From assembly GCA_945869245.1 (NCBI GenBank), contig CAMBOY010000128.1, positions 1-8,568 on the forward strand: a stretch of DNA of 8,568 nucleotides, read 5' to 3'. The notes under the pieces are model-generated. The model ran no database searches, was not told the DNA's origin, and saw only the letters and a list, made by a program, of their open reading frames with translations. Source of the stretch: Hydrogenophaga intermedia. GTDB lineage: Bacteria; Pseudomonadota; Gammaproteobacteria; Burkholderiales; Burkholderiaceae_C. This document shows, one piece after another, positions 1-5,665 of this stretch (its first letter is position 1; the number at the start of each line of letters is the position of its first letter). Position numbers and translations under genes: made by a program.

Positions 1-1070
1 GGACCCAAGGCGCGCACGGTTTGCACCGATCCTTTGCCAAAGGTTTGGTTGCCCATGAGGGTGGCGCGTTGGTGGTCTTGCAAAGCACCCGCCACGATTT
101 CGCTGGCCGAGGCCGAGCCTTCGTTGACCAGCACCACCACCGGCACCCGTTTGTAGACGCCTTTGGTGGCATCGGTCAGGCGCTTGATCGGGTCGTTGCC
201 GCTGCGGCGCAAATAGTGTTGCGGAATGCTCTTGTAGACCATTTTTCTGTCGGCCAACTGCCCGTTGGTGGACACCACGGTCACGTTCTCTGGCAGAAAC
301 ACCGCCGACATGGCCACCGCCGCGTCGAGCAGACCGCCCGGGTCGTTGCGCAGGTCCAGCACCAAGCCTTTCATTTGTGGATCGGCTTTGTACAGGTCTT
401 CGAGCTTGCGCACAAAGTCTTCTATGGTGCGTTCTTGGAACTGCGACACCCGCACCCAGGCAAAGCCGGGCTCAATGGTCTTGCCCTTGACGCTTTGGGT
501 GCGAATCTCTTCGCGGGTGATGGTGACCGGGAAGGTGCGGTTTTCGTCCTTGCGCAACACGGTGAGCAACACCTTGGTGTTGGGCTCGCCGCGCATGCGC
601 TTGACCGCGTCGTTGATGGACAAACCTTTGACCGCTGTGTCGTCGATTTTGGTGATCAAGTCGCCAGTTTTGAGGCCTGCGCGAAACGCTGGCGAGCCCT
701 CAATCGGCGACACCACCTTCACCAGACCGTCTTCCATGGTGATTTCGATGCCCACGCCCACAAAGCGACCCGAGGTGCCCTCGCGAAATTCTTTGAACGA
801 CTTTTTGTCGAAATACTGCGAGTGCGGATCCAGGCTGCTGACCATGCCGGTGATGGCCTCGGAGATCAGCTTTTTCTCGTCCACCGGCTCCACATAGTCC
901 GACTTGACCATGCCAAACACCGCAGCGAGCTGTTGCAGCTCTTCCAATGGCAAGGGCGCCAGCGAACTGCGGGCCACCGCCTGGAACTGCACGGTGGTCA
1001 GCGCACCGGCAACCGCGCCGACGGCGATCCAGCCGGCGATTTTCATTTTGTGGGTCATGGACGTGCTCAT
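1..1070 (-). CDS. Carboxyl-terminal processing protease, S41 family (partial, C-terminus beyond left edge)
   Basis: This is a periplasmic or membrane-anchored serine protease of the CtpA/Prc family, which trims or degrades exported proteins from their C-termini. 356 residues are visible. An N-terminal hydrophobic segment at about residues 11-28 is a signal or membrane anchor. A conserved region with SLDPHSQYF follows at 79-87, then a PDZ domain at about 100-185 (GVGIEI, SPIEGSPAFRAGLKTGD), then the protease core with DLRNDPGGLLD at 239-249. The catalytic pair is visible as S321 in GSASASEI and K346 in FGKGSVQ, with the 25-residue spacing of Prc and the plant D1 processing enzyme. The ATG at 1070 is preferred over one four codons later because GGAG (1080-1077) lies six bases upstream. 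It is 87 bases downstream of gpmA on the same strand. A TATATT at 1116-1111 could be a -10 box, but no good -35 accompanies it. Family assignment is firm; the specific member (CtpA or a paralogue) is not decided. Confidence 0.95.
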   Translation of the reverse strand, partial: MSTSMTHKMKIAGWIAVGAVAGALTTVQFQAVARSSLAPLPLEELQQLAAVFGMVKSDYVEPVDEKKLISEAITGMVSSLDPHSQYFDKKSFKEFREGTSGRFVGVGIEITMEDGLVKVVSPIEGSPAFRAGLKTGDLITKIDDTAVKGLSINDAVKRMRGEPNTKVLLTVLRKDENRTFPVTITREEIRTQSVKGKTIEPGFAWVRVSQFQERTIEDFVRKLEDLYKADPQMKGLVLDLRNDPGGLLDAAVAMSAVFLPENVTVVSTNGQLADRKMVYKSIPQHYLRRSGNDPIKRLTDATKGVYKRVPVVVLVNEGSASASEIVAGALQDHQRATLMGNQTFGKGSVQTVRALG

Positions 1071-1157
1071 GGACAACTCCGCCTTCAAGGCTTGGTGCGG
1101 TGTTTCAACCAATATACACCTTTGGAGGCTGGCCCGTGCCCGCAGTTCCTCAAAGGC

Positions 1158-1895
1158 TCAGCGCTGGCCTTGGGCCGCCACAGCCGCTGCTGCAGTCGCC
1201 GCGGCTTGCGCGTCGCCCAGGTAATAGTGGCTGATGGGTTTGAGCGCCGCGTCGAGCTCGTACACCAGCGGAATGCCGTTGGGGATGTTCAGGTTCACGA
1301 TGTCGGCGTCCGAAATGCCGTCGAGGTATTTGATCAGCGCGCGGATCGAGTTGCCGTGTGCCGCGATCAGCACCCGCTGCCCGCTCTGGATAGCCGGCGC
1401 CAGAGTGCTCTCCCAATAGGGCACCACGCGCGCCACGGTGTCTTTGAGGCACTCGGTCAGCGGCACATCTTCGGGCGTGGGGTAGCGGCGGTCGCCGCGT
1501 TCGCAGCGCGGGTCGCTGGCTTCGAGCGCCGGCGGGGGGGTGTCGTAGCTGCGCCGCCAAATCAGCACCTGCTCGTCGCCATATTGCTTGGCCATATCGG
1601 CCTTGTTCAGGCCCTGCAGGGCGCCGTAGTGGCGCTCGTTGAGGCGCCAGTCTTTGACCACCGGCAGCCAAGTGCGGTCCATGCCGTCCAGCGTCAGCCA
1701 CAGGGTGCGGATGGCGCGCTTGAGCACGCTGGTGTAGGCCACATCAAAGTCGTAGCCCTCGGCCTTGAGCAAGGCACCAGCCGACTGCGCCTGCGCCACG
1801 CCTGTGGCAGTCAAGTCAACATCGGTCCAGCCGGTGAACCGGTTTTCCAGGTTCCAGGTGGATTCGCCGTGGCGGATCAATACGAGCTTGTACAT
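1158..1895 (-). CDS. gpmA: 2,3-bisphosphoglycerate-dependent phosphoglycerate mutase
   Basis: This enzyme interconverts 3-phosphoglycerate and 2-phosphoglycerate in glycolysis and gluconeogenesis, through a phosphohistidine intermediate, in the cytoplasm. The 245-residue product begins MYKLVLIRHGEST, with the phosphorylated histidine at position 9. LNERHYGALQG at 85-95 carries the acid/base glutamate E87, and the second catalytic histidine is H180 in AAHGNSIRA. These match H11, E89 and H184 of the E. coli enzyme. The length and Ala-rich C-terminal tail are normal for the dimeric cofactor-dependent class. The start chosen is the ATG at 1895, which gives the usual MYKLVLIRHG beginning. A TTG two codons upstream (1901) is also in frame, and neither has a convincing Shine-Dalgarno sequence. 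The gene is divergent from the rhodanese gene and lies upstream of the S41 protease, an arrangement I associate with Burkholderiales. Confidence 0.97.
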   Translation of the reverse strand: MYKLVLIRHGESTWNLENRFTGWTDVDLTATGVAQAQSAGALLKAEGYDFDVAYTSVLKRAIRTLWLTLDGMDRTWLPVVKDWRLNERHYGALQGLNKADMAKQYGDEQVLIWRRSYDTPPPALEASDPRCERGDRRYPTPEDVPLTECLKDTVARVVPYWESTLAPAIQSGQRVLIAAHGNSIRALIKYLDGISDADIVNLNIPNGIPLVYELDAALKPISHYYLGDAQAAATAAAAVAAQGQR

Positions 1896-2014
1896 GGTCA
1901 ATGAGCGTTTCAGGGTGGGGGAAAGCGCCGCCTGCGATCATGGCTCTTGGGCCATGCCGCAACACGCGGTCGACAGTCATTTTAGAATCGCCGGCTGACC
2001 TGAAAGGACTTGGT
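1896..2014. promoter_or_regulatory. Divergent gpmA / rhodanese intergenic control region
   Basis: These 119 bases separate two divergent genes, so both promoters should be here. On the plus strand TAGAAT at 1983-1988 matches five of six -10 consensus bases. On the minus strand TAAAAT (1984-1979) overlaps the same bases. No good -35 element stands at the right distance from either. A perfect 6-bp inverted repeat, CATGGC (1939-1944) and GCCATG (1951-1956) with a 6-base spacer, lies between the gpmA start and these boxes. It could be an operator half-site pair or a small hairpin in the gpmA leader. All of this is motif inspection only. Confidence 0.35.
2003..2008 (+). promoter_or_regulatory. Ribosome binding site fixing the rhodanese GTG start
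   Basis: AAAGGA lies six bases before the GTG at 2015. The reading frame is open further upstream to an ATG at 1901, but that extension would fill the divergent promoter region. The family's usual N-terminus, a short polar stretch and then a hydrophobic helix, begins at the GTG. Confidence 0.65.
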
Positions 2015-2419
2015 GTGAGTTTTGTTGCTGAAAATTGGGAACTGTTTACTGCGGCGCTGGGTTCCGGCCTGCTGCTGATGTGGCCTTCCTTGACTGGGGG
2101 TGCGGGTGGTGGACTCAACCCGACCGAGCTGGTGCAACTCATCAACCGCGAGAAAGCGGTGGTGGTGGATGTGTGCTCGCCCGAGGAATTCGCGGGTGGC
2201 CATATCAAGGATGCCAAAAACCTGCCCTTGGCCGATTTGGAGAGCAAATTGCCAGCGGCGGTGAAAAACAAGGATCTGCCGGTGATTCTGGTGTGCGCGT
2301 CGGGCATTCGCTCGCGCCGCGCGGTGGCGGTGGCCAAAAAGCTGGGCTACGAGAAAGCCCAATCGCTCGCCGGTGGCATGGGCGCTTGGCGCACCGCCAA
2401 CCTGCCAGTGGTCAAGTAA
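2015..2419 (+). CDS. Rhodanese-like domain protein with N-terminal membrane anchor
   Basis: This is a small single-domain rhodanese (134 residues), a family that can move sulfane sulfur from a donor such as thiosulfate onto an acceptor through a cysteine persulfide. A hydrophobic segment at about residues 9-27 should anchor it in the inner membrane, with the domain following a glycine-rich linker (28-33). Rhodanese landmarks are VVVDVCSPEEFAGGHI at 49-64 and an active-site loop CASGIRSR at 94-101, where C94 is the expected persulfide cysteine. The closing AGGMGAW is at 119-125. The GTG start is supported by AAAGGA six bases upstream. It is the first gene of a plus-strand run: grxC begins 23 bases downstream, so the two are probably co-transcribed and may share a thiol or sulfur-handling role. 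That role is inferred from context; the physiological donor and acceptor are unknown. Confidence 0.9.
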   Translation: MSFVAENWELFTAALGSGLLLMWPSLTGGAGGGLNPTELVQLINREKAVVVDVCSPEEFAGGHIKDAKNLPLADLESKLPAAVKNKDLPVILVCASGIRSRRAVAVAKKLGYEKAQSLAGGMGAWRTANLPVVK

Positions 2420-2442
2420 ACGCTGTGAGTGAGGACGCCCGT

Positions 2443-2700
2443 ATGGCCCACGTCAAAATCTTCTCCAGCGACTTTTGCCCCTATTGCGCCCGTGCCAAGG
2501 CCCTGTTGCAGGCGCGTGGCGTGCACGATTACGAGGAAATCAAGGTCGACGGCCTTCCCGAGGTGCGTGCCCACATGACGCAGCTCACGGGCCGCACCAG
2601 CGTGCCGCAAATTTTTATCGGCAGCACCCATGTGGGCGGTTGCGACGATCTGCACGCGCTCGACGCCCAGGGCGGTTTGCTGCCCTTGCTGCAAGGCTGA
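2443..2700 (+). CDS. grxC: Glutaredoxin 3 (GrxC type)
   Basis: This is a dithiol glutaredoxin, a small cytoplasmic thiol-disulfide oxidoreductase that uses glutathione to reduce protein disulfides and glutathione mixed disulfides. The 85-residue product has the classic active site CPYC at residues 12-15, the cis-proline segment TSVPQIFI at 52-59 and the glutathione-binding GGCDDL at 65-70. The length is typical of bacterial GrxC. The ATG at 2443 is chosen because GAGGA (2431-2435) sits seven bases upstream. An in-frame GTG six codons earlier (2425) would add only MSEDAR. It follows the rhodanese by 23 bases and is followed by a 123-base gap with a terminator-like hairpin before secB, so it may end the first transcription unit. 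Confidence 0.96.
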   Translation: MAHVKIFSSDFCPYCARAKALLQARGVHDYEEIKVDGLPEVRAHMTQLTGRTSVPQIFIGSTHVGGCDDLHALDAQGGLLPLLQG

Positions 2701-2722
2701 TTCGCCAGTGCCTGCCTGCGGG

Positions 2723-2750
2723 ATGACCCGGGGTGCGGTCCTGACATAAT
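2723..2750 (+). promoter_or_regulatory. Candidate sigma70-type promoter for secB-gpsA
   Basis: ATGACC at 2723-2728 (four of six -35 consensus bases) is separated by 16 bases from CATAAT at 2745-2750 (five of six -10 bases). The predicted start of transcription is near 2757, almost exactly where the hairpin at 2759-2790 begins. This would give secB a leader of about 67 bases. The call is from visual motif matching only. Confidence 0.4.
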
Positions 2751-2758
2751 CGCTTGTG

Positions 2759-2793
2759 AACCCGCTGCGCACGCACGGTGCCAGCGGGTTTTT
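2759..2793 (+). terminator. Rho-independent-type hairpin with T-tract between grxC and secB
   Basis: AACCCGCTG (2759-2767) pairs perfectly with CAGCGGGTT (2782-2790). Past one bulged C (2768), GCAC (2769-2772) pairs with GTGC (2778-2781), closing a five-base loop. Five Ts (2789-2793) overlap and follow the 3' arm, and T-rich sequence continues to about 2819. This is the form of an intrinsic terminator and would end transcripts from the rhodanese-grxC unit. It also lies right after the candidate secB -10 box, so it might act in the secB leader (see findings). Confidence 0.6.
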
Positions 2794-2823
2794 CTTGTTC
2801 CTGTTTTTATTGCAAAGCACACC

Positions 2824-3285
2824 ATGGCCGACGAACAGCAAGCCCCCGTTTTCAACATCCAGCGCGTCTACCTCAAAGAGGCCTCGCTGGAGCAGCCCAA
2901 TTCCCCGGCCGTGTTCCTGGAGCAGGAACAGCCCACCGTCGACATTCAACTCGGCATCGAAGCCGTGCCCCTGGCCGATGGCGTGTACGAAGTGGGCGTG
3001 ACGGCCACGGTGCACACCAAAATCAAGGACAAGACCGTGTTTCTGGTCGAAGCCAAGCAAGCCGGCATTTTTGAAATCCGCCACCTGCCGGCTGAGCAGC
3101 TCGGGCCGATCATGGGCATCGCTTGCCCGCAGATCGTCTACCCCTACCTGCGCGGCAACGTGGCCGATCTGATCCAGCGCGCTGGCTTCCCGCCGGTGCA
3201 CATGAACGAGATCAACTTCCAGGCCATGTACGAGCAGCAACAGGCCCAAGCCGCCGCTCAGGGCGCGAGCCAGACGCCTCAGTGA
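2824..3285 (+). CDS. secB: Protein-export chaperone SecB
   Basis: SecB is a homotetrameric cytoplasmic chaperone that keeps preproteins unfolded and passes them to SecA for export through SecYEG. The 153-residue product matches the usual length of about 155. It has the acidic, polar N-terminus (MADEQQAPVFNIQRVYLKE), the TKIKDKTVFLVEAKQAGIF segment at 65-83, the CPQIVYPYLRGNVADLIQRAGFPPV block at 101-125 and NEINFQAMYEQQ at 128-139. A variable Q/A-rich tail ends the protein. The ATG at 2824 gives the standard N-terminus, although no strong Shine-Dalgarno is visible (upstream is TTGCAAAGCACACC). gpsA begins only ten bases after its stop, so the two are very likely co-transcribed, as in many proteobacteria. 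A hairpin and candidate promoter lie just upstream. Confidence 0.98.
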   Translation: MADEQQAPVFNIQRVYLKEASLEQPNSPAVFLEQEQPTVDIQLGIEAVPLADGVYEVGVTATVHTKIKDKTVFLVEAKQAGIFEIRHLPAEQLGPIMGIACPQIVYPYLRGNVADLIQRAGFPPVHMNEINFQAMYEQQQAQAAAQGASQTPQ

Positions 3286-3295
3286 TTCCCGCGTG

Positions 3296-4297
3296 ATGGA
3301 CATCCGTGTCATGGGCGCCGGTGCCTGGGGCACGGCGCTGGCCATCAACGCCGCGCGGCACGGCCACCGCGTCGGTCTGTGGGCGCGCGACGCCGCCCAG
3401 GCAGAGGCGATGCGGCGCGAGCGCCGCAACAGCCGCTACTTGGCTGCGGCCGATTTTCCCGACACCCTGCAACTGCTCAGCGGCGATTGGACGGCCGCCA
3501 CCGTTGGCGCCGATCTGGTCGTCATTGGCACGCCCATGGCGGGCTTGCGCGCTGCGCTGGTCGGTTTGGCGGATGTGCCGGTGCCCGTGGCCTGGTTGTG
3601 CAAAGGCTTTGAAGCCGCGGCTCTGCCCGGCGCCCAAGGCCTGCTGGGCAACGAGGTGTGTGCCGAAGTCGCGCCACACTTGCAAGCCGGTGTGCTCAGT
3701 GGCCCCAGCTTTGCGGCCGAGGTGGCGCAGGGCATGCCCACCGCGCTGGTGGCCGCCAGCCGCCACGCCGCTGTGCGCGACGCGCTGGTGCAGGCCTTTC
3801 ACAACCCCAGCCTGCGCGTATACGCCAGCGACGACGTGGCGGGTGTGGAGGTGGGTGGTGCGGTGAAAAACGTGCTGGCCATCGCCACTGGTTTGTGCGA
3901 CGGTCTGTCGCTCGGGCTGAATGCCCGCGCCGCCCTCATCACCCGGGGCCTGGCCGAAATGACGCGCTTAGGCCTGGCCCTGGGCGCCCGCACCGACACC
4001 TTTGCCGGCCTGTCTGGCTTGGGTGATCTGGTACTCACCGCCACCGGCGATTTGTCGCGCAACCGGCGGGTCGGCCAGCTGCTGGCGCAGGGCCAGACGC
4101 TGGATCAGGCGGTGGCCTCACTGGGTCATGTGGCCGAAGGCGTGTACAGCGCCCGCACCGTGGTGCAGCGCGCCCGCGCCTTGGGTGTGGACATGCCCAT
4201 CAGTGAAGCGGTGGTGGCCTTGCTCGACGGCGAGTTGCGGCCGGCCGAGGCGGTGGCGCGCCTCATGGGGCGCGCGCCCAAAGGCGAGGGCGCCTGA
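3296..4297 (+). CDS. gpsA: Glycerol-3-phosphate dehydrogenase [NAD(P)+]
   Basis: GpsA reduces dihydroxyacetone phosphate to sn-glycerol 3-phosphate in the cytoplasm, supplying the backbone for phospholipid synthesis. The 333-residue product opens with the Rossmann nucleotide-binding motif GAGAWGTALA at residues 7-16. It continues with VVIGTPM at 75-81, SGPSFAAEVAQGMPTA at 135-150 and GGAVKNVLAIATGLCDGL at 187-204. The conserved lysine K191 is in the last block. TFAGLSGLGDLVLT (235-248) and SRNRRVGQ (254-261) are also typical of the family. The ATG at 3296 is preferred to the GTG one codon before it; no clear Shine-Dalgarno distinguishes them. It follows secB by ten bases and is the last plus-strand gene. 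The convergent HlyD-family gene ends 18 bases past its stop, so this is the boundary between the conserved cluster and the accessory block. Confidence 0.97.
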   Translation: MDIRVMGAGAWGTALAINAARHGHRVGLWARDAAQAEAMRRERRNSRYLAAADFPDTLQLLSGDWTAATVGADLVVIGTPMAGLRAALVGLADVPVPVAWLCKGFEAAALPGAQGLLGNEVCAEVAPHLQAGVLSGPSFAAEVAQGMPTALVAASRHAAVRDALVQAFHNPSLRVYASDDVAGVEVGGAVKNVLAIATGLCDGLSLGLNARAALITRGLAEMTRLGLALGARTDTFAGLSGLGDLVLTATGDLSRNRRVGQLLAQGQTLDQAVASLGHVAEGVYSARTVVQRARALGVDMPISEAVVALLDGELRPAEAVARLMGRAPKGEGA

Positions 4298-4308
4298 GAG
4301 CACGCCGC

Positions 4309-4332
4309 TGACCGATCAGTTTGGCTCGGTCA
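4309..4332. repeat. Inverted repeat at the convergent gpsA / HlyD gene ends
   Basis: TGACCGA (4309-4315) and TCGGTCA (4326-4332) form a perfect 7-bp stem with a 10-base loop. The HlyD stop codon (4316-4318) lies in the loop. A hairpin here would form in transcripts from both directions. Neither side has a T-tract, so it is at best an atypical terminator or an RNA-stabilising hairpin. Confidence 0.4.
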
Positions 4333-5665
4333 TGGCTTCGCGCAGCGTTTTTTCGATCGGGTCCAGCAAGTAGCTCATCACGCTTCGCGTGCCCGTGATG
4401 ATCTCCACCCGCAAATCCATGCCCGGCCGCAGCAAGGTTTCGCGCCCAATGCCCGGCTTCAACACCATGTCGGTGATGCGTCCCTTCAGCCGGTAACTGA
4501 GCACGTCCTTTACTTCGTGAGTGGATTGCGACACAAAAGTGATTTCACCTTTCAGATAGCCATGGTCTTCTGGGTTGTTTTCAGCCGCAATGGCTCTAAA
4601 CCGCATGCCAGGTTTTACCCAGATGGCGCGGCTGCCCGGTAGAACGATATCGATCTCCATGTCTTGGGACGCCAAGCCTTGCCGCAGACTGACCAAACTG
4701 CTGTTGTCGCTCACAAACTCGCCCACACCTTTTAGGTGGATGTTATCCACTGTGCCCGCGAATGGCGCTGTTACGGTCATGCGGTCCAGGGTTTTGCGCA
4801 GCAAGGCCAATTGTGCTTCTGCGCGGTCGTGATCGCCAATGGCCGTGTCGATGCGCCGCAGTTGTTCCAGCGCTAAATCCCCCAGCTGCCGCGATTCGTC
4901 GTGCCCCAAGCGGGACAGCTCACCTTTTAAGCCTCCTATTTCCGCCAGCAGCGCGTGTTCGCGGGCCTGCATGTCCACAAACGCGCGGCGCTTGCTCAGC
5001 AAACTGGCATCCGACTCAAATCCCTCTTTCACCAAGTGTTCGGCCTTGGCCAGCTCTTGCTGTTGCAAACGTAAAGACTGTTGCTGCAACGCCAGCTGTT
5101 GCGACAAATCGTGTAGCTTGGCTGCCGTGGTTTGCTGGGTGGCGCTGTAGACCGCTTGCACCCGTTGGGTGTGCTGGCTCAGGCGCGCTTCGAATCCCGC
5201 CAAAGCCGCCGACCTGGGCACATGGGCCAAACGTTGGTCCAGAACAGTGCGGTCGGCTGGGGCCAACTGCGGGCGCACCATCAAGGCATCAGACCATGCC
5301 TTGCGCGCAGCCACTTCTTTGTCCGCTAGCAGCTTGTCAATCTCCAGTTCCGTCATGCGCGCATCAAAGCGCACCAGCACCTGACCGGGGTGCACCGCAT
5401 CGCCAACCTTAACCACAATATCTTGTACGTAGCCGGACTGCATATTGCGCACGGTGAACACGCCCAGTGGTGTTTCCAGTACGCCTTTGGCCGGCACAAT
5501 TTTGTCCACATGCATCACTACCGCAGCGACCACCGCCAGTAGCATAGATCCCGCCACCAACCAGCTGGCAATGGCCAGATCGCGTGGTACGCGAAAGCGC
5601 TGTCGCTCCATCGGGTCGGCGCTGATGGCGTGCATGGCCCTCAGGTCAGCAAAGTCGAATTGCAC
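4316..5665 (-). CDS. HlyD-family periplasmic adaptor (membrane fusion protein) of a type I secretion system
   Basis: This adaptor should link an inner-membrane ABC exporter to a TolC-like outer-membrane channel. The 449-residue product has a cytoplasmic N-terminus of about 30 residues and one membrane helix (about 31-52). The first half of a lipoyl/barrel-sandwich domain is at 69-100 (VRNMQSGYVQDIVVKVGDAV). A long helical, Gln/Leu-rich coiled-coil region covers about 105-295. The second lipoyl half is at 297-327 (VTAPFAGTVDNIHLKG), followed by the beta domain. The C-terminus, TGTRSVMSYLLDPIEKTLREAM, is typical of type I secretion adaptors. It starts with GTG, preceded five bases upstream by a perfect GGAGGA, and overlaps the ABC gene by 20 bases, suggesting translational coupling. 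Its GC content is visibly lower than that of gpsA (45% in 4501-4560). The family is firm; the exported substrate is unknown. Confidence 0.93.
   Translation of the reverse strand: MQFDFADLRAMHAISADPMERQRFRVPRDLAIASWLVAGSMLLAVVAAVVMHVDKIVPAKGVLETPLGVFTVRNMQSGYVQDIVVKVGDAVHPGQVLVRFDARMTELEIDKLLADKEVAARKAWSDALMVRPQLAPADRTVLDQRLAHVPRSAALAGFEARLSQHTQRVQAVYSATQQTTAAKLHDLSQQLALQQQSLRLQQQELAKAEHLVKEGFESDASLLSKRRAFVDMQAREHALLAEIGGLKGELSRLGHDESRQLGDLALEQLRRIDTAIGDHDRAEAQLALLRKTLDRMTVTAPFAGTVDNIHLKGVGEFVSDNSSLVSLRQGLASQDMEIDIVLPGSRAIWVKPGMRFRAIAAENNPEDHGYLKGEITFVSQSTHEVKDVLSYRLKGRITDMVLKPGIGRETLLRPGMDLRVEIITGTRSVMSYLLDPIEKTLREAMTEPN

Noticed and set aside
21..1904. A 627-codon open frame on the plus strand, antisense to the S41 protease and gpmA
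   Set aside because: The opposite strand encodes two firmly recognised proteins with all catalytic residues. The antisense frame is rich in His, Arg, Gln and Ala and shows no family motif. Long stop-free antisense frames are common in GC-rich genes.
1901..2014. N-terminal extension of the rhodanese from the ATG at 1901
   Set aside because: It would fill the divergent promoter region and place a proline/arginine-rich stretch before the membrane helix. The GTG at 2015 has a well-spaced AAAGGA and gives a family-like start.
4762..5412. Plus-strand open frames of up to about 216 codons opposite the HlyD-family gene
   Set aside because: They have low-complexity Pro/Ala/Arg composition, no recognisable motif and no ribosome binding site, and the opposite strand is a complete recognisable protein.
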